A stretch of 59,489 nt of DNA from Nymphaea colorata (taxonomy: Eukaryota; Streptophyta; Magnoliopsida; Nymphaeales; Nymphaeaceae), in contig NW_022205145.1 in the NCBI RefSeq assembly GCF_008831285.2, positions 1-59,489 on the forward strand, read 5' to 3'. The translations under genes were made by a program, and so were the position numbers. Under the pieces are notes generated by a model that did not search any database, was not told where the DNA came from, and was given only the letters and a program-made list of their open reading frames with translations. Position 1 is the first letter of the stretch, and every line of letters starts with the position of its first letter. Shown here piece by piece: positions 33,554 to 44,580 of this stretch.

Positions 33554-35756
33554 ATGAGTGCAAACGCACCCAGTAGAGGCACTGGGATTTTCGATGAAGA
33601 AGATAACACGCTAATGAGCCATTAAGGAGCTGCCGAAATGCGCAAGAGGAAAACAGACCACAGCGAGAAATTTCATACTATTCTTTGTCCTAATCATCAT
33701 AGTAATAATTTCAATCAACCGCAATTCCTTTCTCTCCACCTCCACTCCCTAGTAGGCCAAATAACAACTCAAGAAGCACTCTTGTAGCCGATCTTGGAGC
33801 AAATCGGCAAGGACGAGCGAGGCTCAACCAAGATACCGAGGACCAAAAATCAACCTTGAATAATGAGCTTGCCCCCTTCAATTTCCCAACAGATGCGCTA
33901 TAAATTACAGGCTATCAGGATAGCTAGAAGAAGGCATAAAACAGTCCTTTTTAATCTCAAGTTCCGCCATTACTGAATTAACCGAATCGCCTCAACGGTA
34001 ACCCATAAAAACCGAAAATAATAAGCATAAAGATAGCTTATCCAAGGAAGTCGCTCCTTCCAAGACCAAAAAGTATCCCATTTCGCAGGAAGTCTACGAC
34101 CAGCGAATCTACGCAGGTTAGATACACTACAGTCGCATCCCTGTCGAATACTGGGACACCGCATCTTGATGCTCAAAGCGATGGGCCTCAAACGCTCAGC
34201 GTCTATGTCATGTGGAACTACCACGAAATCGAAAGGAATAGGTTCGACTTCGCCACGGAGAATAAGAACATCACCAAGTTTTGTAGCTGCCATAAAGCAC
34301 AAGATGAAGGTGCTCTTAGGCCAGGCCTTACGTTTGCGCAGAGTGGGATTTCGGAGGCTTGCCAGCTCGGTTGCTCGGCATAGCTAATCTTACCATCAGA
34401 AGCTATAACCAAAGATACTTAGATGAGGTGAAATATACTTTTAGACGCTTGCTCCCCTCATAAAGCCCTATCTATTGGCCAACGGGGCCCCATCCACATG
34501 CTCCAAATCTAAAACTAGCTAGGATCCTACAGCTAAGACCACAATACACTCAAGCTCTCGTCGACATGTGGAAATAGCTGGGGATTGTGAGCCAATATTA
34601 CATCGAGGATGCTGCAGCCACCGCAAAGAGCAATTACTTCCATGGGCAGCAATCGGCATCAGTGATGGCTCGCACGAGCACGATTACTCGCTTGTCCAGC
34701 TGATGAACAAGGAAATGTAGAAAGACACGCTGATATTCGGAGGAGAGATCTACACGGGATGGATGACGCATTGGGGATAACGGTGGGGAAACAATCCCTA
34801 TGAAAAGTTCAGGTCAGAAATGGAGTATCTCTTCCAAACGCAGAAACAGTTTTCGCTTTATATGGCTCACGGCGGGACTAACTTTGGACTCACTGCTGGC
34901 GCCAATGCAGGCCTACATTAGTTTAGCTACTAGCCCACGATCACCTCATACGATTACAATGCCACCATTTCGAACAAGGCAGACAGACAGTGAAAAGCGA
35001 TCTGGTCGTCGACTTATGAAAATGTACGTAAACCGCCCTAAATTCCCTTCCCGATCCCATATCAACGATTAATTCTATTAAATTTACCCCAAACTCACAG
35101 CATCGCTTATTTAGAACCTAGGAGAGCCTGACATAAGGAACTCAAATAACTTTATTTCTTCTAGCATGAGAAAGTAGCCATGTACAGGCAGGGAATAATA
35201 GTCTACGAAACTTTCCTAACAAAGAATAGATACGTAATCAAATCAGTAATCCACGACTTCGGCTTACCTTTCTCGATGGTGAGTGATTGAACAGCACAGC
35301 AGGATCAGGACTGACGAATTCGAAACCACATCTTCTGCAAGGAGTAGAAATGCAGGCTGTTATAATCGTGGAAGCGATGGGGCACAACAACTACGGAACT
35401 AACCAGGCGGAGACATCAAGGGGCTTATAAAATGTTAGATTTTCTCAGCTGTAGACCAGGGACTAACCTTATACGGCGTCCTTTGGAACTTCTACAAGAT
35501 CAACATCGATGAATCCATTTCAAAATGGACAAGATCAGTCCCAACGCCATCAAATATCCAGCCATCTTCAACAGCAGTTCAATCTAAATGCAGCTGGAGA
35601 CACCTACATCAATATGGAATACTATAACAAAGGATACGTTTGGGTGAATGGTAGGAATCTAGGAAGGTACTGGAGCCGAGGCCCTCAATTCAGGCTCTAC
35701 TGTCCTGGCGTATGGCTGAAGAAAGAAATAACGAGATTGTAATTTGGACTTTTTGA
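33554..35756 (+). CDS. GH35 beta-galactosidase with N-terminal signal anchor (frame-disrupted)
   Basis: Glycosyl hydrolase family 35 signatures occur in order across frames: QIHYSRIPVEYW, LKAMGLKTLSVYVMWNYHE (the proton-donor segment), FGGEIYTGWMTHWG (the region of the nucleophile Glu), LYMAHGGTNFGLTAGANAG, QPTITSYDYNA, and near the end VWVNGRNLGRYWSRGPQ then LYCPGVWLKK. It would hydrolyse terminal beta-galactosides. Upstream the frame gives a strong hydrophobic helix (NFILFFVLIIIVIISI) after a basic cytosolic head, so it is probably a type II membrane or lysosomal enzyme. There are many single-base gaps (for example near 33670, 34155, 34270, 34370, 34650, 35090), so product length is uncertain. 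Confidence 0.72.
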
Positions 35757-35841
35757 CTGCCGATGAGGACAGCATATCTGGCGCCCATACCATTGAAGAC
35801 AAGGAATGATCCGATTAGTGTTGCATCATATATACTCGTAT

Positions 35842-36466
35842 TCAGCAAATATGCTATGCAAGATCAGGATAAATCTCAATTTTGATCTCTTGGATGATCT
35901 GCTGCCTGATGTACTCGTAATCGAGGATGTTGGTGCGGATGCCTTTGCTCTTGTCGCCGATGCTCGCCTCCACCAAGATGAGTTCTTCGAGATTTTTGAC
36001 TCTTCTGGGCTCTACCTTGTGGACCAGGCTTGTGCGGTGGCTGATTGGTTGCTGGGAAAAGCCGACCTTGACGCTGGAGCATCGCAACTGAAGCACCTTC
36101 ATCAGCAAGCCTTTCTCCGATCGCCAAGCACTCTCTTGTCCTTCAAGCTGATGAGATTGCGGCTGACAAACTCCATATTAAGAATGACAGGATCTTTGTT
36201 GGGGGGACCGATGATTCCGGTGGGAAACTCTCTGGCCACTTCCAGAAGGCTGTGGTGGCTGAAGCCAAGGGAGAAGAGATTTCTCTGCAGCATCCTTGCC
36301 GGTTTCATCTCGAAAACAGCAGCGTCTCCATAGGCGAAGACTAGAATAGAAGCAAATTACCTATCCTGCCCGTTCCGTCGCAGAGCAGAAGGACCACACC
36401 GTCTTTCTTCTTGTATAGGCTCTGGACGTGCTCGTGGTGGCCTTGTTCCTCTTGCTTGCCCTCCAT
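35842..36466 (-). CDS. Unknown protein with one 20-nt intron
   Basis: About 201 residues starting MEGKQEEQGHHEHVQ. A 20-nt intron (36341-36360) joins LLCDGTGRI to VFAYGDAAVFEM. The sequence continues with FSLGFSHHSLLEVAREFPTG, PVILNMEFVSRNL and the helical C-terminus ILDYEYIRQQIIQEIKIEIY. A single-base gap near 36107 is needed. The compact, mixed-polarity sequence looks like a soluble enzyme or complex subunit, but I cannot name it. Confidence 0.6.
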
Positions 36467-36559
36467 GGTTCTTAGTCTTCAAATATATATAATATGCTGC
36501 TAGCTCGCTCAGAGCTTTCACCAATCAATGAGGGTGGGTGGTCATGAGGATTATAAAAA

Positions 36560-37165
36560 TCAACTAAACATTTCGCTGCTCGTGCTGAGGACGACTTCTC
36601 CCAACTATTGCAGGCCTCGGAGGAGAGGGCGAGCGCGAAGCGGAGGTGGGGCAGGGACCCGTTCACCTCAACGCTTATCTATATCGCGGATGGCTTACTC
36701 TTTCGTTGGGAACGGTGCTTGCGAAGTGGATGCTTTTTTTGAGTATCTGGGGAAGCCACGGGAAGGAGTCAGCGGCGAGGTGCTCCTTTATCGTTTCGGC
36801 CAAGAAGGCTTGGAGAGTCGGCGTCTCTTCGCTGATCTAGTTTATGCCCAGCTTCTCGAACAGCTTGTCTACGCTGGCGATGCTCTTGGTCTTCAGGCTG
36901 ATCTCTCCGGACTGGACGACCTTGAAGACGGGGAAATACTCGCGAGTGGAGAGGTGAGATGCTGGATGACTTTGCTGTTGCCTTCCACTGCGAGATGGGC
37001 AGTGAGGCCTTAGCCGAGCCATTTCAGGAATCTCTTCTTTTGGAGGGCAGTCTAATCACTCCTGATGCTGTTCTTTATAGTCAATTCCGCCTAAAGATTA
37101 AAGACAAGGTTTTATTTCTACTTACAGAGGCCTTAACCGAATCGATGATATCTTTGCATATGTGT
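36560..37165 (-). CDS. Unknown helical protein, boundaries uncertain
   Basis: Helical segments occur on the minus strand: KDIIDSVKASAELTIKNSIR, TALQKKRFLKWLGQ, EGNSKVIQHLTSPL, REYFPVFKVVQSGEISLKT, SVDKLFEKLGINQISEETPTLQAF. A 35-nt GT-AG gap (about 37083-37117) and one single-base gap near 36945 are needed to link them. The end is probably the TGA at 36560. No start Met in the frame is convincing, so the 5' limit is approximate. Family unknown. Confidence 0.45.
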
Positions 37166-37274
37166 GTTTGAAACGATGGTGAGTGGATGACTATTTTTAT
37201 TCCTTTTTCAGTCTAAGAAACTTCAATTTTGCACAATTTGAATACATTGAAGCTTTCTTGCTTTTGCCACCTCT

Positions 37275-38171
37275 TCACCTACCCTTCAATGAGTGCCTTA
37301 AGCTAGGTTTTTTCTTTATTTTGATTTCAGTAACTATTTCAAAGTTACTTTAGGACTTATTGAGGAGAGTGAGACTGCATTTGATGCTTGTCTTTCCTTT
37401 GTTTTCGCCCACTCCTAGATTGATGTTAAGATTAGACTTTTGTGAAGTGGCTAGGCTTAGAATTTCCTTCAATTTTGCGAAATGTTTTTGGAGTTATGCA
37501 TATCCGGGTGTGGATTAAAAGTATTTAACGTTTTCACTTTCCTCGTGCTCTTGAGTTTTGATGATCCACTCTTTAAAGTGGGCCAAACTATGGTTCTAAG
37601 GTTCGCTTTTAAAGTAATTTGAGACATGATTTGCATTGATTGGCAAGGAGGCTGTTATGAGATTGTTTAAATGCGTGATTATCTTTGGTTTATTTATGGA
37701 TGCTATCCTTGCTTGTAATTTTTGAAAAATTACTCACAGGTTTCCTCTGGAGTCAATGCCTTTGGTTCTTACTTTTTTTCCACTTTAATGGGAGCTCTTC
37801 CTGCTTAATTTCGGGAGCATCATGCGCCTTCACTTCTTCTTTTTTATGATGAGCACGGTCCCACTCTTCAAAGTTTTCCTTGGTGATTGGGCGCTTCTGC
37901 AGTTTTTAAAATTGGATGTATTGATTGATTCTTTCTTCTGTGATATGTGGCTGCAATGCGAAGACGATTTTTCTTATTATTGTTCCTCGTTCACTTATGC
38001 ATTGACTTGCTCTGGCTCTTTTTTGACTGTTTCATTTTTGGCTGGTTGTGGCTCTTCATGCGGTTTAGCTTATACATGCTCTGCTTTTTCTTCCTTCACG
38101 GGGTGAGCCGGTTCTTCTTCCTTTTCCGGATGGGTGATCTATTGCTAATGTTCACTGTTTGGGTGTTCCAT
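37275..38171 (-). CDS. Lys/Glu-rich unknown protein
   Basis: Starts MEHPNSEHQQQITHPEKEEE. The N-terminal 70 residues are Glu/Lys/Pro/Gln-rich low complexity; then KIVFALQPHITEERINQYI, RPITKENFEEWDRAHHKK and LTPEETCEQFFKNYKQG form a more ordered part, followed by a region with AHFKEWIIKTQEHEE. The tail ends KKKPSLRHSLKG before TGA 37275. Single-base gaps near 37972, 37775 and 37595 join the parts. The ITKENFEEW box is reminiscent of DFRP/ZC3H15-type regulators, but this is weak. Its start codon is only 34 bp from that of the divergent gene at 38206. Confidence 0.5.
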
Positions 38172-38205
38172 GAAGTGTCCGATAACTATATTATATCGAA
38201 TAGCG

Positions 38206-38993
38206 ATGATCCGCAAATACGATTATCTGGAGTAGAAATAGGACGAGGAGTGTTACAACTTCGTGCAGGACACCTTTGAGTCTGCTGAGGAGTTTGATTT
38301 TATCCAGCAGCAGGAGGCAGCAAGGCGAAAATCAAGGTCAATGCATGTGACTATCGATGCTGATGAGGAAATCCGATACGAAAGGCAGGTTAAATTCAGA
38401 TCCAGGAAGAAAAATTTTAGCAAGTATTACAGGAGAGCAGCAGCAAGGAAAAGGAGATGGAGAATTCGGTTAGAAGGAGCAATTTTATTTATCATAAAAC
38501 TATTGACAAGTTCAAGGAACAGATTTGCTCCATTCGCATCAAACAGGGCATACAACAAATCGCACTCAACTCCAGAATGCCCAAACTTGTCCCTCGCTCT
38601 CATCAAACAAAAAGATAAGCTCAATTTCGGAAAAATAGGCCTGCTCGATGGAGAGGAAACTGAAGAACCGCTTGCAGCTAGCATAGAAATTGAAGGCAAT
38701 AACTAAGTCCAAACCATCCGTCAGCAGCCTGCCGCCTGCTGGGACGATGAAAGAGACAGTACGGCAGACCTTGGACGGCGGATTAGCGATATAAACAAGA
38801 TAGTAATGGAGGACGCTGGAAGCATAAACCTGCGGATCCAGGAGATGGATCCATCAACCAAATGCACAGGATCCGCATGATCATGGAGAAGGGGCATCGG
38901 GAGTTGCAATTAGTGGGTGATGAGAACGGCGGAATCGAGGAGAACATATACGAGGTGAGGCAGTTGATGCGCAAATATCTCAAGGAGGGGTGA
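38206..38993 (+). CDS. Unknown coiled-coil protein
   Basis: Starts MIRKYDYLEQKQDEECYNF and continues with a basic stretch (RRKSRSMHVTIDAD, FRSRKKNFSKYYRRAAARKRR). It then shows helices in a neighbouring frame (YHKTIDKFKEQICSIRI) and the C-terminal helix MHRIRMIMEKGHRELQL ... QLMRKYLKEG, which needs one single-base gap near 38850. A frame without any gap ends at 38880. Possibly a syntaxin- or exocyst-like helical protein, but I see no anchor. Convergent with the next gene, only 24 bp between stop codons. Confidence 0.5.
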
Positions 38994-39017
38994 TATTATA
39001 AAAGTTATAAAGCAAGC

Positions 39018-39523
39018 TCAGTTGCGAATTTGCACCAATTTGGGCAGCTTCCTTTCCTTCACCCTCGATTAGAAGAAGGACTTCTCTGTGTTGGGCTTGA
39101 GTGGCCGAGTCCAATCGCTATGCCTCAGTTGCAATTTGGATCCCTGCTGTATCACTCTCAAGGCGATGCGTTTGTTCTCCTCGTTTATCTGTTGTTGTCC
39201 CTGTACCTCTTTTAATGCATGGCGAGAAGTGGCCGTTCTTCCAAGCGTTCCGCCTGTCTGTTCTTGGTGTCTACGATCTTGGCCAGCAGTATTTGGTTCT
39301 GGGTGTTGAGTTGCGTGAGGTATTCTTGGGAGCGGTGGTTGCGTGAGACTTCTCTGCATTTATTGAGGAAGCCCATGTACTGAGTGGGCGATCGGTCGAG
39401 GTGCGGTTTTCTGTCGACGATGCTTTCCACGCGCTTGAGATATCTGCCGTAGTTGTCCTCGTGGTCGAGAGTGGCGGCCAGTCTGCCGTTGGTGGAACGG
39501 TAATAGTCGAAGGTCTTCTGCAT
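39018..39523 (-). CDS. Helical protein, possibly ciliary (CFAP97-like tail)
   Basis: About 168 residues starting MQKTFDYYRSTNGRLAATLD. The middle (EYLTQLNTQNQILLAKIVDT) and later ENKRIALRVIQQGSKLQL form long helices with the Asn-rich core seen in small CFAP97D-like ciliary proteins. The end is basic (ERKLPKLVQIRN). One single-base gap near 39215 links MH to ALKEVQGQQQ. The family suggestion is weak. Confidence 0.5.
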
Positions 39524-39992
39524 ATTGGAAGAAATTATATGAACAGAATAAACAATTTAGAAATTAAAAAACTCAACGAGCCTAATAGAACTACCTTATG
39601 ATGGAAGCAAATGGGATTTGTGATGGAAATAATAATGATAGAAAAATGGCCAACTTTATGCAAATTTGCAAAAAGAAAGAATGGGTAGATGATAGGTATT
39701 CAAGCATATTATTTTATTTTTTTGACTGGTAGAAATACCTCTACTGTTGTAAATGAATATTTTGGATTATAATTATAATCTGCGTGCAATCACCATAATA
39801 CTTATTTATCTTTGATTAGGATTGGCGATGCAACGACCACTATTTACTGGACTTATTAGTGAGGAATAGCAATATCTGCCTCATAGTTTCGTCCGTTTTC
39901 TTTGGAAATAACTTAGGATATTATATTCTGGTTAATTATCTCAGCATCTACATTGCCAATACTCATAAAAATATGGATGAGTTAGAATAGTT
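39524..39992. other. AT-rich gene-poor stretch
   Basis: No coding frame with the codon bias of the neighbours was found. It begins the most gene-poor part of the chromosome, which extends to 41.3 kb except for one HTH gene. Confidence 0.4.
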
Positions 39993-40494
39993 TCAAACAT
40001 CAAAAGTAGCTATACATGAAGTACGATTGATAGCTACAAGAATATAGATTGTTGATGGAGCAAGGCCCTCCCCAATATATATTCGATCCAACAACACCCC
40101 CTGAGCACACGTATGGGGATTGCTGGCTGCATGTGATAGCCAGCGTTCTGAGGCTGGGGGGCATCGTGAGTTTGGCCAATAACTTGTGGGGGATTGTAAA
40201 CTTCTTTTGAAATATTTTATTGAGGCTACTCCTTCAGAAGTTTTTCCCGTTAGAGTCTCTCGATCCTGTCTGACCGCTTTTCAAAGAAAGTTCCTTCCTG
40301 TCTATACTTTCTGAGGATAAGTTTGGCTGTTGATGGTCGAATCTTCAGCTTTTTTGAAGCTTTTATAATCGACATTCCGAGTCCTTGCACGTAGTGCACG
40401 AGTTGCATGCGTTCCTGAATAAGTTGGTTTTTACTTCAAGGCTAATCTTAGCGTATCTCTGTGGTTTTTGGTGTGGTTTTCTTGCGAATTCCAT
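39993..40494 (-). CDS. Helix-turn-helix protein of the STAK type (possible transposase-derived regulator)
   Basis: Starts MEFARKPHQKPQRYAKISL. After removal of a 20-nt intron (40415-40434) the frame reads ERMQLVHYVQGLGMSIIKAS and KKLKIRPSTAKLILRKYRQ, a homeodomain-like HTH in which Ser-Thr-Ala-Lys lies at the start of the recognition helix. The same HTH type occurs at the N-terminus of some transposases and in ciliate nuclear regulators. After EQPQQNISKE the sequence becomes Pro/Gln-rich and the frame is uncertain, so the 3' limit is approximate. No catalytic DDE segment is visible. Confidence 0.6.
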
Positions 40495-41305
40495 GTATCA
40501 GAATTAATTATGATTGTTATAACACGTCGAAATTAATGCGAGTTTTTGATTAAATTTTTATTTTTTTCTGATGCGGAGCTTCGACAAAGACGGTAATTCT
40601 GGAACTTGATAAAATGATCAAAAAAGGATGGTTCGGAAGATCAACGGTCGGGTAAAGATATGGTTGAAGAATAACCTTTCTGATGCATACATATAATTAG
40701 TAATTATTGCGGTTTTTGCTTATAGCCATTAAAGACATATAGAACTCTTCGATAGAGAGACTAAGTTTCGATGGTATTTTGCGTATAAATTCTTTCAGAT
40801 TTGCAAATGTTGAGAAAATGGAATAATCAACAAAAATTAATTGACCAGCATAAATTAATATCAACTTCCAAGACTTATCGAAAGCTCCAGATCTATGGAT
40901 GAGACCATAGGACTGATATTAAGCTGTCCATATTACTCTTCTATTTTTGATGCACGGAAAAAAATAAAGTCCAAAATTATTGTGAAGATGAATCAGCCAT
41001 TGAATAAATGCTATCGTGTATAGTTTAGAATTTAATGAGCAGGCTTATTAGTTATTATTTGCGCATTTATGAATGAATAATATTTGTAGCGAAAGAAAGG
41101 CATCGAAAAATACAAAATATAATGACGAAAAGCTAGCATTATCACGTTTGGGATTAGCCGAGCTTATCAACCAGCTGTCAAAGTATTTGAATTGCTTCTA
41201 CCGATGAAACCGTATTTCCGACAATGATCATCCTATCGACCTCTAAACGCCAATCACCATAATGCAGAAAGATTGTTTTTACCCATCATATAGTCAAAAA
41301 TATTA
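40495..41305. other. Gene-poor AT-rich stretch
   Basis: About 800 bp, strongly AT-rich, with frequent TGA in all frames and no codon-biased frame. No inverted repeats or transposase fragment could be recognised by eye. It could be the regulatory region of two divergent or tandem genes, or a remnant of eliminated DNA. Confidence 0.4.
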
Positions 41306-42596
41306 TCAAATCCTCTTGCTCGCAGCTTTTTACTTATTCCCAAAGGAGGGCTCCAGTAAAGGATTCATAGGGTGGACATCCTTACGCACAGAAGGTATCT
41401 GCTTCTATTCACGAGCGACGCTAAGTTAGGGACTCTTTACGAATTGTCTTTTATGGAAGGAGAAGTGATGTTGTACTGTCCTGGTCCTGGATATTCTATA
41501 CCCTGAATGTTCCTTATCTATCGCCAAATCCTAAGCTGATTGATCGATATTTTTGGCTTCAGGAAGTTATGGAGTGTATTTCCCAGGCCTGGTGTATACT
41601 GGTGCGACTCTTTGAAGGCGGCTCTTGGGATGGAGAAGGAAGGCCCCTCATGCTTCGGCGAAGGAGTATAGGTTTGCGGTCCGGGAAAAGCGGAAACCGA
41701 GTGCAGTCTCCTCATCGACTTTCCGATGATTGCTCCGCGTTACTCGTGTTCCACTGGGTAGTAGGCTGCAGGGCCAGGGGATTCGCCTTCTGCCTACTAC
41801 CTTTTGGTCGATTTTTTGAAGGTGAAAGCTGGCGCCTTCCTCAGAATAGGCTCCTTGTCGTTGCTGAGTTTTTATTCATTTTTACTATCGAAATAGTCTC
41901 TGGGGAAGTTGGTCTCTGTCCTGCAACGTAGTCTCTGGCCGATGGAGTACCCTCGCTTCTTCTTTACACCCTCATCGATGTCGCTTTGCTTTTCGTATTT
42001 GTTTGCTATGTTTTACGGTCTTTACGAGCTGGCAGATCGCTTTTATCGTTGTTTGGAGTTTAGCGTCTTTCCGTTCCTATTTTAACGAATCTGTGAAAGG
42101 TGCGCAAAGCATCTGCTTTCTCCAAGTCGTAGTTTCCTGGTCCAGGCCCTATCCTTTGGTAGGATTCCACCCTCCTCTGCTTTCCGAAGACAGGCCTTCG
42201 GACAGAGTGGAAGACAACGTTGTAGTTTGTGAGGTAGTGCGAGGGACTTGGTCCCTATTTTTACTTGTCGACTCGAACTTCCTTTCCGATGATGGCTTTG
42301 GGAGAGCGCGGTTTTGTTGTGATGTCGATGGGATAGTAGGTCCACGGATCTGGTTTTTGGGGAACTTTATGTTTGGGGCGACCGGAAGGCATGGAGTATC
42401 CTGTCTTGATCTACTTGTTAGGAGTGCTACTTCGAAGATGGATTTAATCTTGTAGGCGGCTGGGCCTGGCGAAGTGTTTTCTCTCTTCGAATATCTTTGT
42501 GTTTGGATCATTACGAGTGGCTATCTCCTGGGATGGTTTATAATCTGCCACAGATTTGCAATCCTTGTTCTTCGGATTAAAGTCAAAATGGTTCAT
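41306..42596 (-). CDS. SHIPPO/STPGP-repeat (ODF3/CIMAP-like) ciliary protein
   Basis: About 420 residues starting MNHFDFNPKNKDCKSVADYK. Repeated Pro-Gly-Pro motifs mark the STPGP/SHIPPO family: SPGPAAYKI, IGPGPGNYDL, PGPQTYTPSPKHEGPSFSI, YTPGLG, and YPGPGQYNITSP near the end. Members bind inside doublet microtubules or associate with axonemal outer fibres. Single-base gaps are needed near 42445, 41980, 41870 and 41395 to link repeats. The end was set to TGA 41306 because the C-terminal block (DVHPMNPLLEPSFGNK) then stays in frame; 41365 is the alternative. Confidence 0.75.
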
Positions 42597-42678
42597 TTTA
42601 TCATATTTTTATTGATGTTTCATAATAATTTATCATCTTGTTTATAGGAGGGGTGGAAACAATAAAAGTAAGTAGTAA

Positions 42679-43981
42679 TCAGTAGAAAAGCAGGCCCATG
42701 CGCTTGATAGTGGATTCCTTATAGCTGCCAATGCAGGTGAGGACAGGTGAGGATATCTTCAGATCGACTTACTCTTCCGCTTAGTCAGAAAAATAAGCAT
42801 GACCCAATGCATCAACTGCAGTTATTCTTCCCGAGGGATCAGCAGTCAGCATCTTCCTCAGTAGCTCTTTCGCATTGGCTGAGGCGCCCTCCAGGTGGTC
42901 TCCCTATAGGTCCATGCGAAATTCCTTATTATTTGTATAGACTTCATCGAATTTACTGCCAGCGAAGAGCGGTTTCCTGCTGAGCAACAGGTGGAAGACG
43001 GCTCCCAAGGAAAACACATCGCAGACAGGCTCAATGTGCTCGCACTGGCTCAGTTTGATGATCTCCGGAGCAACGTAACCAGGAGTTCCACATCGGAAGA
43101 AGATATACTCATTAAGGTCAGCGTGGGTGGCCAGTCCAAAGTCCACAATAACTGGCTCCATTGAGTCGTTTCTCAGCATGATATTTTATGGCTTCAGGTC
43201 ACGATGCATGATTCTTCTACCGTGCATATGACTGAGTCCCTTCAAGAGTCCATTAACGAGCGTCCTGATCTATCCTCTGAAAATTTCCCTCCCCGATCTT
43301 ACATGGCCTGGAAGAGAGTCTTTCCGGGCAAGAGTTAAAGTACAACGTATATGGAGTTGTCTGACTCGTAGACGCCTTCTAGTGCGATAACGTTAGGGTG
43401 TGGGTTGCGATTGAGTTCTCGGAGTACGGTTAACTAGTTGATGAGACTTTCCTTGCCGTGCTTGGAGCTGAAGCAGTTCTGCTTCAGGAAGGCCTTCACG
43501 GCGAATCTTGCGTGGTCGATCACGCGTTCAGCCTCATATACTGTTGCGAAGTTCCCCTTTCCTAGTTTGCGAGTCGGCTTGAACATCTAGTGGAAACCCT
43601 TTCTGTTCAGGCGACGGCCTAGCACCAGGCACCACTGCTCCATCGATACGTGGTCGCCGTACACCGTCAATTCTCTTTCGCTGTCATCGTGAAGTCTAAT
43701 GCCGGTTTTTTGGGAGAGGACATTTTTCTGGATAGGATGGCGTTTACATCGACCTGGTGGAGAACTTCGAACTTGACATCGAAGTGAAGCTGGAGGACCA
43801 GGGGGGAGGTTCCAGCTTGCTCGAGGACTAGAGTCTCGCATATGAGTTTGAGGGTATGTTGGGTATTGGAGTCGGGACGGAGGGAGCAAGAGCCTTGGAA
43901 GGTGATCGGTTGGTTGCGGATGGCGGCGGTGCTTTCCTGGATGGGGGTGAAGAGTGGGGCGTAGATGGTCTATGCTTCCAT
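42679..43981 (-). CDS. Ser/Thr protein kinase with novel N-terminal domain
   Basis: About 430 residues. The N-terminal 135 residues (MEAQTIYAPLFTPIQEST; LQLHFDVKFEVLHQVDV; SMEQWCLVLGRRLNRK) are beta-rich and end with a short helix, like a PH-type fold. The kinase domain follows: Gly loop GKGNFATVY, FAVKAF with the catalytic Lys, HRDLKPQNI, DFGLATHADL, CGTPGYVAPEI, and SGRITAVDALGHAYF at its end. It fits the CAMK/CDPK branch, without visible EF hands. Single-base gaps near 43690 and 43278. The Gln in HRDLKPQNI is encoded by TAA. Confidence 0.82.
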
Positions 43982-44580
43982 TTTTCTATAATGGAAAATT
44001 ATTCTTTGGGAATCAATCCATCTATTGGCATATATACGAGTCACACTCAACCGAAAAACTATGGAACACTTCCAAAAATGGAGATGGTTTCGAAATTACC
44101 ATCGGCTGCGGCTGCAGGCCATCCCTCGGGAGAGAAGGCGTATGCATGATCAAAATGGATGATTATGATGGTTTTCCATTTTCGGGTAGCGTGTTTTCGC
44201 TGTGAGCGCTGCAGAAATAGAAAAATATTCTAATTTTTAGATGCAACTGATACAAGAAGTCTTTCTTAGGCTTGTGGCAGTGATCCGAAGAAGAAAAAAG
44301 GGATTTGGAGTGATGATTTATGTTGGACCAGTTTGCTTCTTTTTTTCTTCAGCTTATAATCATCATATCATCTTATTAAAAGTCCAAACACCCCCAAAAT
44401 CAAAAACTCGATCCAGCAATACCCTAACATTTATCAATGAAAAAACGATCAAATTACTTTCCATTTTCACAATAAATATAATCATCCAATGGCAACTTCC
44501 TACCCATAGCCCGACCGCCTTTCCACCCCCCGCCCAACGAATCTCCCCATAAAAAAGAGAGCAAATCACCGCAAGAGTCA
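43982..44580. other. Possible small gene or spacer
   Basis: About 600 bp between the kinase start and the next plus-strand gene. A frame from ATG 43991 gives a 52-residue product (MENYSLGINPSIGIYTS ...), and another frame gives a protein-like stretch including SIYWHIYESHS and FEITIGCGC. Neither is convincing and no intron reconciles them. The part after 44220 is AT-rich and non-coding. Confidence 0.35.
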
